Shown here: positions 9,043 to 15,645 of the stretch, piece after piece
How positions within the stretch are numbered: position 1 is the first letter of the stretch
How the letters are laid out: the number at the start of each line of letters is the position of its first letter
Assembly: GCF_019720895.1 (NCBI RefSeq)
Contig: NZ_JAHKSH010000005.1
Coordinates: 62,001-126,000 of the forward strand
DNA from: Microbacterium salitolerans
GTDB taxonomy: Bacteria > Actinomycetota > Actinomycetes > Actinomycetales > Microbacteriaceae
Direction of reading: 5' to 3'
Length of the DNA stretch: 64,000 bases
Made by a program: the position numbers and the translations under genes
Notes under the pieces: model-generated
Databases searched by the model: none
What the model was told of the DNA's origin: nothing
Seen by the model: the letters and a program-made list of their open reading frames with translations, nothing else

Positions 9043-9061
9043 GACTGAATATACATGAGTC
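9043..9061. promoter_or_regulatory. Imperfect palindrome upstream of the monooxygenase operon
   Basis: GACT and AGTC half-sites 11 bp apart surround an AT-rich centre (GAATATACATG) that stands out from its GC-rich setting. It overlaps the place where the operon's promoter should be, so it may be a MarR- or TetR-type operator. No cognate regulator is adjacent. Confidence 0.35.
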
Positions 9062-9120
9062 AACGTCGAGACGTCGAGAGTATTCCGCGCCCACCCCTGG
9101 GAGTCGCCTGCACGCACGAA

Positions 9121-9149
9121 GAAGCCGCCCCACACCGTGGGACGGCTTC
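9121..9149 (-). terminator. Hairpin terminator after rpsO
   Basis: GAAGCCG pairs with CGGCTTC, then after one mismatch CCCAC pairs with GTGGG around a 3-nt loop. It lies 45 nt past the rpsO stop and is followed on the minus strand by TTCG, a weak U-rich start. It would insulate rpsO from the monooxygenase operon. Confidence 0.8.
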
Positions 9150-9193
9150 TCAGAAGTCAGATTGAACGCTGGTGCGCTCTCACCACCTGGTGC

Positions 9194-9463
9194 TCAGCGA
9201 CGGAGGCCGAGACGCTCGATCAGCGCACGGTAGCGCTGAATGTCCGTCTTCTGCACGTACGTGAGCAGGCGGCGACGCTGGCCGACCAGCAGGAACAGGC
9301 CACGGCGCGAGTGGTGGTCGTGCTTGTGGCCCTTCAGGTGCTCGGTGAGGTCGCTGATGCGACGCGTCAGGAGAGCGACCTGCACCTCGGGGGATCCGGT
9401 GTCACCGGGGTGCGTCGCGTACTCTTCGATGATCGACTTCTTGACGTCTGCTTCCAGTGCCAT
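9194..9463 (-). CDS. rpsO: 30S ribosomal protein S15
   Basis: An 89-residue protein of full family length, binding 16S rRNA in the platform of the small subunit. Diagnostic stretches are [35 protein letters not shown] and [12 protein letters not shown]. The ATG is preceded by AAAGGGG. It has its own promoter and its own terminator, and is therefore monocistronic here. In relatives it is normally followed by pnp, with which it shares processing control; here four unrelated genes intervene. Confidence 0.98.
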   Translation of the reverse strand: MALEADVKKSIIEEYATHPGDTGSPEVQVALLTRRISDLTEHLKGHKHDHHSRRGLFLLVGQRRRLLTYVQKTDIQRYRALIERLGLRR

Positions 9464-9519
9464 AGAACGATCCCCTTTCGTGTCGTTGCGCGGCGCCCGT
9501 CACCTGATGCGACGAGCTC

Positions 9520-9547
9520 TCTTTATCCGCGGCCGATGAAACGGCAA
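9520..9547 (-). promoter_or_regulatory. rpsO promoter
   Basis: TTGCCG (9542-9547) and TAAAGA (9520-9525) on the minus strand, 16 bp apart, about 55 nt upstream of the rpsO start. Good match for a vegetative sigma-70 promoter. Confidence 0.55.
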
Positions 9548-9603
9548 CTGCTCAAGAATACCCCATGACGGCCACCTGCGCCCCCAGAGTCCTCCCAGAC
9601 GAC

Positions 9604-9637
9604 GGATCCCCGCCCCGCCGAAGCGGGACGGGGATCC
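9604..9637 (-). terminator. Hairpin terminator after yceI
   Basis: GGATCCCCG pairs with CGGGGATCC; after one mismatch CCCGC pairs with GCGGG around CGAA. It begins 16 nt past the yceI stop. Confidence 0.8.
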
Positions 9638-9652
9638 GGATCCTCGCGATGC

Positions 9653-10201
9653 CTACGCCTGCAGCGCACCCTGAAGGTCGAGGGTGATCTTGACATCCTT
9701 GCCGACGAGGACGCCGCCGGTCTCGAGCGATGCGTTCCACGTCAGCCCGAAGCTCTCGCGGTCGATCTTCCCCACAGCCGTCGCGCCGGCCTTGTAGTTA
9801 CCCCATGGGTCGGTGCCGAAGCCGCCGAGCTCGAGCTCGAACGTGACGGGCTTGGTCACGCCCTTGATCGTGAGGTCGCCGTCGACGAGGACGTCATCGC
9901 CATCGGCGCGAACTGCCGTGCTCTCGAACGTCATGTAAGGGAACTTCTCCGCGTCGAAGAAGTCCTCGCCGCGCAGGTGCGCGTCACGCCCGTCGTCGCC
10001 CGTGTCGATCGAGGCGACCTCGACCTTCGCCGCGACGGATGCCTCGAGCACGTTCTCGGGAAGCGTGATCGTCGCCTCCTTGACCGCGAACTGGCCGCGG
10101 ACCTTCGAGATCATCATGTGGCGGACTTCGAAGCCGACCTCGCTGTGGGCCGGGTCGAGAACGTAGGTGCCTGCCTTGTAGCCGGGGATGTCGAGTGTCA
10201 T
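9653..10201 (-). CDS. YceI family protein
   Basis: A 182-residue lipocalin-like beta-barrel of the YceI family, which binds polyisoprenoid or other long hydrophobic molecules. Characteristic stretches: GTYVLDPAHSEVGFEVRHMM, the F/Y-rich EDFFDAEKFPYMTFEST and LTIKGVTKPVTFELEL. No signal peptide, so this version is cytoplasmic, as in many actinobacteria. AGGAG precedes the ATG. It is monocistronic, with a promoter upstream and a hairpin after the stop. The exact ligand cannot be told from sequence. Confidence 0.93.
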   Translation of the reverse strand: MTLDIPGYKAGTYVLDPAHSEVGFEVRHMMISKVRGQFAVKEATITLPENVLEASVAAKVEVASIDTGDDGRDAHLRGEDFFDAEKFPYMTFESTAVRADGDDVLVDGDLTIKGVTKPVTFELELGGFGTDPWGNYKAGATAVGKIDRESFGLTWNASLETGGVLVGKDVKITLDLQGALQA

Positions 10202-10260
10202 GAGTGCTCCTGACGATGTCGGGGTCGGATCCGCTGGTCGCGGTGACGAGCAACAGAATA

Positions 10261-10289
10261 ATCATGCATGCGCATGGAAATCAAGTCAA
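10261..10289 (-). promoter_or_regulatory. yceI promoter
   Basis: TTGACT (10284-10289) and CATGAT (10261-10266) on the minus strand, 17 bp apart, about 60 nt before the start codon. The AT-rich element around TGTATTCAC just upstream resembles the centre of the palindrome before the monooxygenase operon, though the match is short. Confidence 0.45.
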
Positions 10290-10334
10290 GTGAATACAAC
10301 TGAAACAGTCCGCAACACGCCGATGACGCACGAA

Positions 10335-10363
10335 GGGCGGGCCCGGAGGATCCGGACCCGCCC
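10335..10363 (-). terminator. Hairpin terminator after the FKBP gene
   Basis: GGGCGGG pairs with CCCGCCC; after one mismatch CCGGA pairs with TCCGG around a 3-nt loop. Starts 14 nt past the stop codon of the prolyl isomerase gene. Confidence 0.8.
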
Positions 10364-10377
10364 CTGTCTCACCTGCG

Positions 10378-10743
10378 TCAGGCCGACTCGATGAGGTCGA
10401 TGATGAAGATGAGGGTCTTGCCGCTGAGGAAGTGCCCGGCGTTTCCGTAGGCGAGCTCGGGCGGCACCGTGAGCTGACGGCGTCCGCCGGCCTTCATGCC
10501 GGGAATGCCCTCCTGCCAGCCCTTGATGAGCATGCCGAGCGGGAACTGCGCGGGCTCGCCGCGGTTCCAGGAGGAGTCGAACTCCTCACCCGTGTCGTAG
10601 TCGACGCCCGCGTAGTGGATCGTCACGGTCGCGCCGGCCTTGGCCTCGGCGCCATCGCCCACGATGATGTCGCGGATCTCGAGCTCGGCGGGCGCGGGCC
10701 CCTCGGGGGCGTCGAACTCGGGCTTCGTGCGGTCTGCAGTCAT
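10378..10743 (-). CDS. FKBP-type peptidyl-prolyl cis-trans isomerase
   Basis: A 121-residue single-domain FKBP that speeds proline isomerisation during folding in the cytoplasm. Core features: VTIHYAGVDYDTGEEFDSSW, FPLGMLIKGWQEGIPGMKAG, RRQLTVPPELAYG and FIIDLIE, with the hydrophobic pocket residues of active FKBPs (Tyr, Asp, Trp, Tyr). No signal peptide or lipobox, unlike the second FKBP at 52-53 kb. Start chosen at the second of two ATGs (MTADRTKP) because GGAG lies 5-8 nt upstream; the first would add three residues. Monocistronic by its terminator. Confidence 0.93.
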   Translation of the reverse strand: MTADRTKPEFDAPEGPAPAELEIRDIIVGDGAEAKAGATVTIHYAGVDYDTGEEFDSSWNRGEPAQFPLGMLIKGWQEGIPGMKAGGRRQLTVPPELAYGNAGHFLSGKTLIFIIDLIESA

Positions 10744-10872
10744 GGACTCCATCCAACCTGCTGGCGCGCACGGCGTCAAAGGACCGAGCCGGATCCCTCA
10801 GCGGATCCATACCCTCGCAACGCCCTCACACAGAGAACCAGCGCCCGGGTCTCGGCGATGCCGGAGGACTCT

Positions 10873-10907
10873 CGAGGCGCTGGTCTATGACTACAGAATG
10901 CGCCTCG
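10873..10907 (-). terminator. Possible terminator after the PrsW gene
   Basis: CGAGGCGC and GCGCCTCG form an 8-bp stem with a 19-nt loop, 46 nt past the protease stop codon. The long loop makes this less certain than the other terminators. Confidence 0.4.
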
Positions 10908-10952
10908 CAGCACAGGTTGTCAACGGATTTCTCGATGTCGAGATCCGGCGCG

Positions 10953-12170
10953 TCACCGTGCAGCCGGCGCGAGCAGCTCTGCCCGTCGCCGCATCATGCG
11001 CGCGAGCAGCACGTGCTCGTCGTACGCCGCCTTCGGGTCGCGCCCCGTGAGCGCGCGATGTCGAGCGCCCGCGAGCCTCGCGCCGTCGTGGATGAAGCGC
11101 TTGAGCACGCCGCGCCGCCCGCCTGGCAGCGTGGCGGCCCAGGCGAGCCCGGCTCGGCGCCCCGCGCGCGTCGACAGCATGTCGGCTTCCTGGGGAGTGA
11201 ACCACCCCGCCCGCACGTAGTCGTCCAGCGCGACGCGACGGATGCGCAGCTCTTCGCGGCGGATCCGGATGGCGCCCGTCACGAAGATGGCGAACAGGGG
11301 CATCTGCACCACGACGTACGGGATCAGGAAGCCGGCGAAGACGGACGACGCGTTCCAGATCATGTGCAGGAGGATCGCCCCGGCGAGTCCCGCCAGCCAG
11401 GGCAGAAGCACATTCTTCCCGCGCCGCACCGCCAGTCCCACTGCGAAGCCGCACACGGCGGTGAACATGATGTGCGCGAACGGCGACAGGACGGCGCGCA
11501 GAAAGAACGTGTGCGTCATGTCCGAGATGCCGCCGAGGAAGAGCGAGTCGACGAAGTACTTGATGTTCTCGACGAATGCGAAGCCGGCCCCCACGAGGCC
11601 GCCGTACACGATGCCGTCGAGCGCGCCGTCGAACGTGCGGCGCCCCATCGCGAGGATGAGGAGGATCCCGATGCACTTGAGGAGCTCTTCGACGATCGGC
11701 GCGCGCACGACCGGTCCGAACCAGGAGCTCGCGAGGACCTCGGGCCAGACGATCGCGATCGCCGTGCCGATGATGAGCGTGAGGATGATCGACACGCCGC
11801 CGCCCCAGGCGGCGGCGAACACGAGGAGTGCACGGGGCTCCGGCTCCCAGCGATCGAGCCAGACGAGCGCGAGGACGACGGCCGCGAACGGGATGAGGGC
11901 CAGGAGGAACGGGATCACCGGCGCCACGAGTCCGTAGCTCACGACGAAGAACGCGATCGTCGCGACGGCGAACAGCCCGAGCACCGCCCAGAGCCACGGC
12001 CACACGCGACGCCCCTGGCGGACCAGCTCGGGCTCGGGACGCGGGGCGACGGCGATGTGCGGCTCGGCCGCGGGCGCTTCCCCGATCGGGGCGCCCGGCG
12101 CATGCAGGGGCTGGGCGAAAGCGCTCTGATAGCTCGGCTGCGCGCCGGAGGTGCGAGGGATGTGCGGCAT
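10953..12170 (-). CDS. PrsW family intramembrane metalloprotease
   Basis: A 405-residue polytopic membrane protein of the glutamic-type CPBP/PrsW (M82) family, which in Bacillus cuts an anti-sigma factor. About 50 polar, Pro/Ala-rich residues precede the first membrane helix (WPWLWAVLGLFAVATIAFF). Conserved sites are all visible: VEELLK (EExxK) near residue 165, the FAFVENIKYF segment (FxxxE) and two His-containing helices (PFAHIMFTA and LLHMIWN). The C-terminal ~100 residues are cytosolic and basic. No anti-sigma factor gene is adjacent, so its substrate is unknown. A TAGGAT box 7 nt upstream of the ATG supports this start over a longer in-frame reading to 12497. Confidence 0.9.
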   Translation of the reverse strand: MPHIPRTSGAQPSYQSAFAQPLHAPGAPIGEAPAAEPHIAVAPRPEPELVRQGRRVWPWLWAVLGLFAVATIAFFVVSYGLVAPVIPFLLALIPFAAVVLALVWLDRWEPEPRALLVFAAAWGGGVSIILTLIIGTAIAIVWPEVLASSWFGPVVRAPIVEELLKCIGILLILAMGRRTFDGALDGIVYGGLVGAGFAFVENIKYFVDSLFLGGISDMTHTFFLRAVLSPFAHIMFTAVCGFAVGLAVRRGKNVLLPWLAGLAGAILLHMIWNASSVFAGFLIPYVVVQMPLFAIFVTGAIRIRREELRIRRVALDDYVRAGWFTPQEADMLSTRAGRRAGLAWAATLPGGRRGVLKRFIHDGARLAGARHRALTGRDPKAAYDEHVLLARMMRRRAELLAPAAR

Positions 12171-12177
12171 CCTCGCG

Positions 12178-12183
12178 ATCCTA
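12178..12183 (-). promoter_or_regulatory. Leaderless -10 box for the PrsW gene
   Basis: TAGGAT on the minus strand, 7 nt before the ATG at 12170, facing away from the FAA hydrolase promoter. Confidence 0.6.
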
Positions 12184-12224
12184 TTCCTCCCGCACGCACG
12201 CGGGAGTCTCACCGGCCGCGCCGA

Positions 12225-12230
12225 TAGGCT
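12225..12230 (+). promoter_or_regulatory. Leaderless -10 box for the FAA hydrolase gene
   Basis: TAGGCT, 7 nt before the ATG at 12238. No Shine-Dalgarno lies between. Confidence 0.6.
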
Positions 12231-12237
12231 GGTGACC

Positions 12238-13107
12238 ATGCGTTTCGCCCACGTGCGCCTCCCCGGCGCCGATGCCCCAGAACTCGCCCACGTCACCGAC
12301 GCCGGGGTGCTTCCCGTCGCGCAGCTCGTCGACGGCGGCCCGCGCACGCTCGAGCAGCTGCTCGCCGGCGGATCCGCGCTTCTCGATGCGGTCCGCTCGG
12401 CGGGCGATGCCTTCTCCGGCGAGCGCACCCCGACCGCCGACGTGACGTTCGCGGCCGCCGTCACCGCTCCCCCGTCGATCATGGCCGTCGGCCTCAACTA
12501 CGGCGCGCACGCGGGCGAGCTCAACCTCAAGAGCGACGACACCCCGACGGTGTTCACGCTGTGGCCCAACTCCCTCGCCGGCCACGAGGGCACCACGACG
12601 TGGTCGCGTGCTCAGAGCGAATCGGTCGACTACGAGGCCGAGCTCGGCGTCATCATCGGATCGCCCACCAAGAACGTCTCCGAAGAGGAGGCGCTCGACC
12701 ACGTGTTCGGCTACACGGTGGTCAACGACATCTCGGCACGCAACATCCAGTACTCCGAGGCGCAGTGGTGCCGCTGCAAGTCGCTCGACGGCTTCACGCC
12801 CGTCGGCCCGTACGTCGTCACGGCCGACGAGATCCCCGACCCGCAGGCCCTCTCGATCTGGACCCGCGTCGACGGCGAGCTGCTGCAGGACGCGACGACG
12901 GGCCAGATGATCCGCTCGGTCGCGAAGCTCATCTCGCACCTCTCGCAGGGCATCACGCTGCTGCCCGGCACGCTCATCTCGACGGGCTCGCCCGGCGGCT
13001 CCGGCTACTCGCGCACGCCGCAGGTCCTGCTGCAGGACGGATCCACCGTGACGGTGGGCGTGGAGGGCGTCGGCGAGCTGACGACCCACTGCCGCACAGT
13101 CGCCTGA
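12238..13107 (+). CDS. Fumarylacetoacetate hydrolase (FAH) family protein
   Basis: A 289-residue metal-dependent hydrolase or isomerase of the FAH superfamily, acting on acylpyruvates or 2-oxo acids from aromatic breakdown, or as oxaloacetate tautomerase or decarboxylase. Visible: PPSIMAVGLNYGAHAGE, metal-ligand region VDYEAELGVIIG, FGYTVVNDISARN, CKSLDGFTPVGPYVVTADEI and GTLISTGSPGGSG. The N-terminal ~75 residues form the small extra domain usual in this subgroup. Neighbours give no pathway, so the substrate stays open. Start at 12238 is set by the TAGGCT box and the family N terminus MRFAHVRL; an in-frame extension to 12151 exists. Confidence 0.9.
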   Translation: MRFAHVRLPGADAPELAHVTDAGVLPVAQLVDGGPRTLEQLLAGGSALLDAVRSAGDAFSGERTPTADVTFAAAVTAPPSIMAVGLNYGAHAGELNLKSDDTPTVFTLWPNSLAGHEGTTTWSRAQSESVDYEAELGVIIGSPTKNVSEEEALDHVFGYTVVNDISARNIQYSEAQWCRCKSLDGFTPVGPYVVTADEIPDPQALSIWTRVDGELLQDATTGQMIRSVAKLISHLSQGITLLPGTLISTGSPGGSGYSRTPQVLLQDGSTVTVGVEGVGELTTHCRTVA

Positions 13108-13119
13108 CGACGGACATGC

Positions 13120-13149
13120 GAGAGCCCCGGCCCTGTGGCCGGGGCTCTC
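13120..13149. terminator. Bidirectional terminator between the FAH gene and aspA
   Basis: GAGAGCCCCGGCC pairs perfectly (13 bp) with GGCCGGGGCTCTC around CTGT. The flanking genes converge, so it can stop both transcripts. Confidence 0.88.
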
Positions 13150-13155
13150 ATCGTG

Positions 13156-14601
13156 TCACGGGAGGTCCTCCGGGGAGATGACCGAGACCGCCGTCGTGAT
13201 CGGCTCGAGGCCCGAGAGCCGCTCGGGGCGCAGCTGCTTGTCGACCTGCGCGCGATCCATGAGGCCGGCGTCGACGACGAGATCGCCGACGTCGCGTCCT
13301 GTGAGCAGCGCCGTCTTCGCGAGCGCGGCGGCCGACGAGTAGCCGATGAACGGCGTGAGCGCCGTGATCACGCCGACGCTCCGGCCGACCATCGCGCCGA
13401 GGCGCTCCGTGTTCGCCGTGATGCCGTCGACGCAGTTCACGCGCAGCGTGCGCATGGCCTGGCGCATCCAGATGATCGACTGGAACAGCGAGTGGGCGAT
13501 GACCGGCTCGAACGCGTTGAGCTGGAGCTGCCCCGACTCGACGGCCATCGTGACGGTCGTGTCCGCGCCCGCGACGGCGAACGCCACCTGGTTGACGACC
13601 TCGGGGATCACGGGATTGACCTTGCCCGGCATGATGCTCGAGCCCGCCTGCCTCGCCGGGAGGTTGATCTCGCCGAATCCCGCCTGCGGGCCCGACGAGA
13701 GCAGCCGCAGGTCGTTGCAGATCTTCGACAGCTTCATCGCGGTGCGCTTGATCGACCCGGAGAACGACATGAACGCGCCCGTGTCGCTCGTCGCCTCGAT
13801 GAGGTCGCGCGCCGTGCGGAGCGGCAGACCGGAGATCTCGGCGAGGTGCACGCGCACCGCATCGGCGTAGCCGCGCGTCACGTTGATGCCCGTGCCGATC
13901 GCCGTCGCGCCCATGTTGATCTCGAGAAGGAGCTTCGAGTTGTCCGTCTGGCGGTGCCAGTCCTCGCTGAGCGTGTTGGCGAAGCCCTGGAACTCCTGGC
14001 CGAGCGTCATCGGCACGGCATCCTGGAGCTGCGTGCGCCCGACCTTGAGGATGTCGTGGAACTCCGTGCCCTTGCGCCCGAATGCGCGACGCAGCTCGTC
14101 GAGCTCATCGAGCGCCGAGACGTGCGCGAGCAGGACCCCGATCTTGAGGGCCGTCGGGTACACGTCGTTCGTGGACTGCGAACGGTTCGTATGGTCGGTC
14201 GGCGACAGGTAGGCGTAGTCGCCCTTCTCGCGCCCGGCCATCTCGAGCGCGATGTTCGTGATGACCTCGTTCGCGCACATATTGGTCGACGTGCCCGCGC
14301 CGCCCTGGATGACCCCGACGGTGAACTCCTCGTGGAACTCTCCGTCGATCACCCGCTGGGCCGCGCGATCGATGAGGTCGGCCCGCACGTCGTCGATGTC
14401 GCCCAGCTGCCTGTTGGCACGGACGGCCGCCTGCTTCACCATCGCGAGACCCGTGATGAGCTCGGGGTAGACCGAGATCGGGCGCTTCGTGATGTCGAAG
14501 TTCTCCTGTGCACGGAGGGTGTGGATCCCCCAATAGGCGTCGGCGGGGATCTCCCGCGAGCCCAGGGAGTCGGTTTCGGTTCGCGTCTTCGCGGATTCCA
14601 T
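13156..14601 (-). CDS. aspA: Aspartate ammonia-lyase
   Basis: A 481-residue enzyme of the fumarase/aspartase superfamily, converting L-aspartate to fumarate and ammonia in the cytosol as a homotetramer. The superfamily signature GSSIMPGKVNPV is present, with the mobile SS loop that carries the catalytic Ser. Also seen are QGGAGTSTNMCANEVI, DHTNRSQSTNDVYPT and the VGRTQLQDAVP region. The Gln in TQLQDAVPM and the N-terminal reading IPADAYWGIHTLRAQENFDI favour aspartase over class II fumarase, though fumarase cannot be fully excluded from sequence alone. A TACGCT box ends 7 nt before the ATG. Confidence 0.9.
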   Translation of the reverse strand: MESAKTRTETDSLGSREIPADAYWGIHTLRAQENFDITKRPISVYPELITGLAMVKQAAVRANRQLGDIDDVRADLIDRAAQRVIDGEFHEEFTVGVIQGGAGTSTNMCANEVITNIALEMAGREKGDYAYLSPTDHTNRSQSTNDVYPTALKIGVLLAHVSALDELDELRRAFGRKGTEFHDILKVGRTQLQDAVPMTLGQEFQGFANTLSEDWHRQTDNSKLLLEINMGATAIGTGINVTRGYADAVRVHLAEISGLPLRTARDLIEATSDTGAFMSFSGSIKRTAMKLSKICNDLRLLSSGPQAGFGEINLPARQAGSSIMPGKVNPVIPEVVNQVAFAVAGADTTVTMAVESGQLQLNAFEPVIAHSLFQSIIWMRQAMRTLRVNCVDGITANTERLGAMVGRSVGVITALTPFIGYSSAAALAKTALLTGRDVGDLVVDAGLMDRAQVDKQLRPERLSGLEPITTAVSVISPEDLP

Positions 14602-14608
14602 GCCGTTC

Positions 14609-14614
14609 AGCGTA
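14609..14614 (-). promoter_or_regulatory. Leaderless -10 box for aspA
   Basis: TACGCT on the minus strand, 7 nt before the ATG at 14601. Confidence 0.5.
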
Positions 14615-14701
14615 TGTCGCGGATCCTCTCGACACGCTGGCCTCGGGGGCGAAACTCAGCTTCCCGAGCAGACACCGCGGACCTTGCTCTTCCCGAGGCC
14701 G

Positions 14702-15592
14702 TCAGGCGCGCTTCCGGGAGAAGAACTCGAGTCGCTCCTCCGGCGCCATCGCGTCGACTCGGCGGTACCACTCCGGCGTGAAGAACGCGGCCGGGTCGGC
14801 GGCGTCGACCGGCACGACCGTCGACGTGACCTGGTCGTCGTAGACGTGCACCAGGTGAAACGACTGCCCGGCGTCCATGCCGTTGACCTCGCGCGCCGGC
14901 CGGGCGACATCCATCGTGTAGCAGCTGGCTGCGGCGACGAACGTCGGGATCCCGTGGAAGGAACCGCTCATCGAGTAGTGCAGGTGCCCCGCGAGGATCG
15001 CGCGCACGTCGGAGCCCTCGATCGCCTCCGCGAAGCGCGGCTGGTCACGGAGCTCGAGGATGTCGAACATCGGGATGTGGCTCGGCAGCGGCGGATGGTG
15101 CAGCGCAAGGATCGTTCCCCGCGGGGCGTCTTCTGCGAGCTGCGCCTCGAGCCATTCGAGCTGGGCGTCGTCGAGCGCGCCGTGGTGCCATCCCGGCACG
15201 GATGAGTCGAGCGCGATGAGACGCAGTCCACCCAGATCCCACGCTCGCACGATCGCGTCCTGGGTCGCCTTCTCGCCGAGGAGATCGCGCCGCATGGCGG
15301 GGCGCTCGTCGTGATTGCCCGCGACCCACGCGACGGGGACCCCCATGCGCGCGGCGACGGGATCGACCAGATCCTTCAGCTCCCGGTACGCGCCGGGCTC
15401 GCCGAGGTCGGCGAGGTCGCCCGTGAAGACGAGCGCATCGGCTCGGTCGAGCTGCTCGATGCGCGCGAGCAGCGCGGAGAGGTTCGCCGTCGTGTCGTAG
15501 CGGCCGCCCAGTCGGGCATCGCCCGCGAGCAGGTGGGTGTCGCTGACGTGGACGATCGTGCGCGCCGCGGGCGCGTGCTGGCCGTACTGCAT
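14702..15592 (-). CDS. Calcineurin-like metallophosphoesterase (CpdA/Icc type)
   Basis: A 296-residue dimetal phosphoesterase. All signature blocks are present: VHVSDTHLL (D-x-H), FTGDLADLG (GD), AGNHDERP (GNHD), ALHHPPLP and AGHLHYS (GHLH). This set and the length match the class III cAMP phosphodiesterase group (CpdA/Icc, Rv0805), which hydrolyse cyclic nucleotides or related phosphodiesters. No signal peptide. The exact substrate is unproven. The promoter faces away from the S9 peptidase gene; the 53-bp gap holds both -10 boxes. Confidence 0.88.
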   Translation of the reverse strand: MQYGQHAPAARTIVHVSDTHLLAGDARLGGRYDTTANLSALLARIEQLDRADALVFTGDLADLGEPGAYRELKDLVDPVAARMGVPVAWVAGNHDERPAMRRDLLGEKATQDAIVRAWDLGGLRLIALDSSVPGWHHGALDDAQLEWLEAQLAEDAPRGTILALHHPPLPSHIPMFDILELRDQPRFAEAIEGSDVRAILAGHLHYSMSGSFHGIPTFVAAASCYTMDVARPAREVNGMDAGQSFHLVHVYDDQVTSTVVPVDAADPAAFFTPEWYRRVDAMAPEERLEFFSRKRA

Positions 15593-15598
15593 GCGGCC

Positions 15599-15604
15599 AG
15601 GCTA
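15599..15604 (-). promoter_or_regulatory. Leaderless -10 box for the metallophosphoesterase gene
   Basis: TAGCCT on the minus strand, exactly 6 nt before the ATG at 15592. Confidence 0.65.
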
Positions 15605-15633
15605 TCGGCGGCTCGCGACCAGCGGGCATCACC

Positions 15634-15639
15634 TAGCGT
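15634..15639 (+). promoter_or_regulatory. Leaderless -10 box for the S9 peptidase gene
   Basis: TAGCGT, exactly 6 nt before the GTG at 15646. Confidence 0.65.
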
Positions 15640-15645
15640 GGGTGG

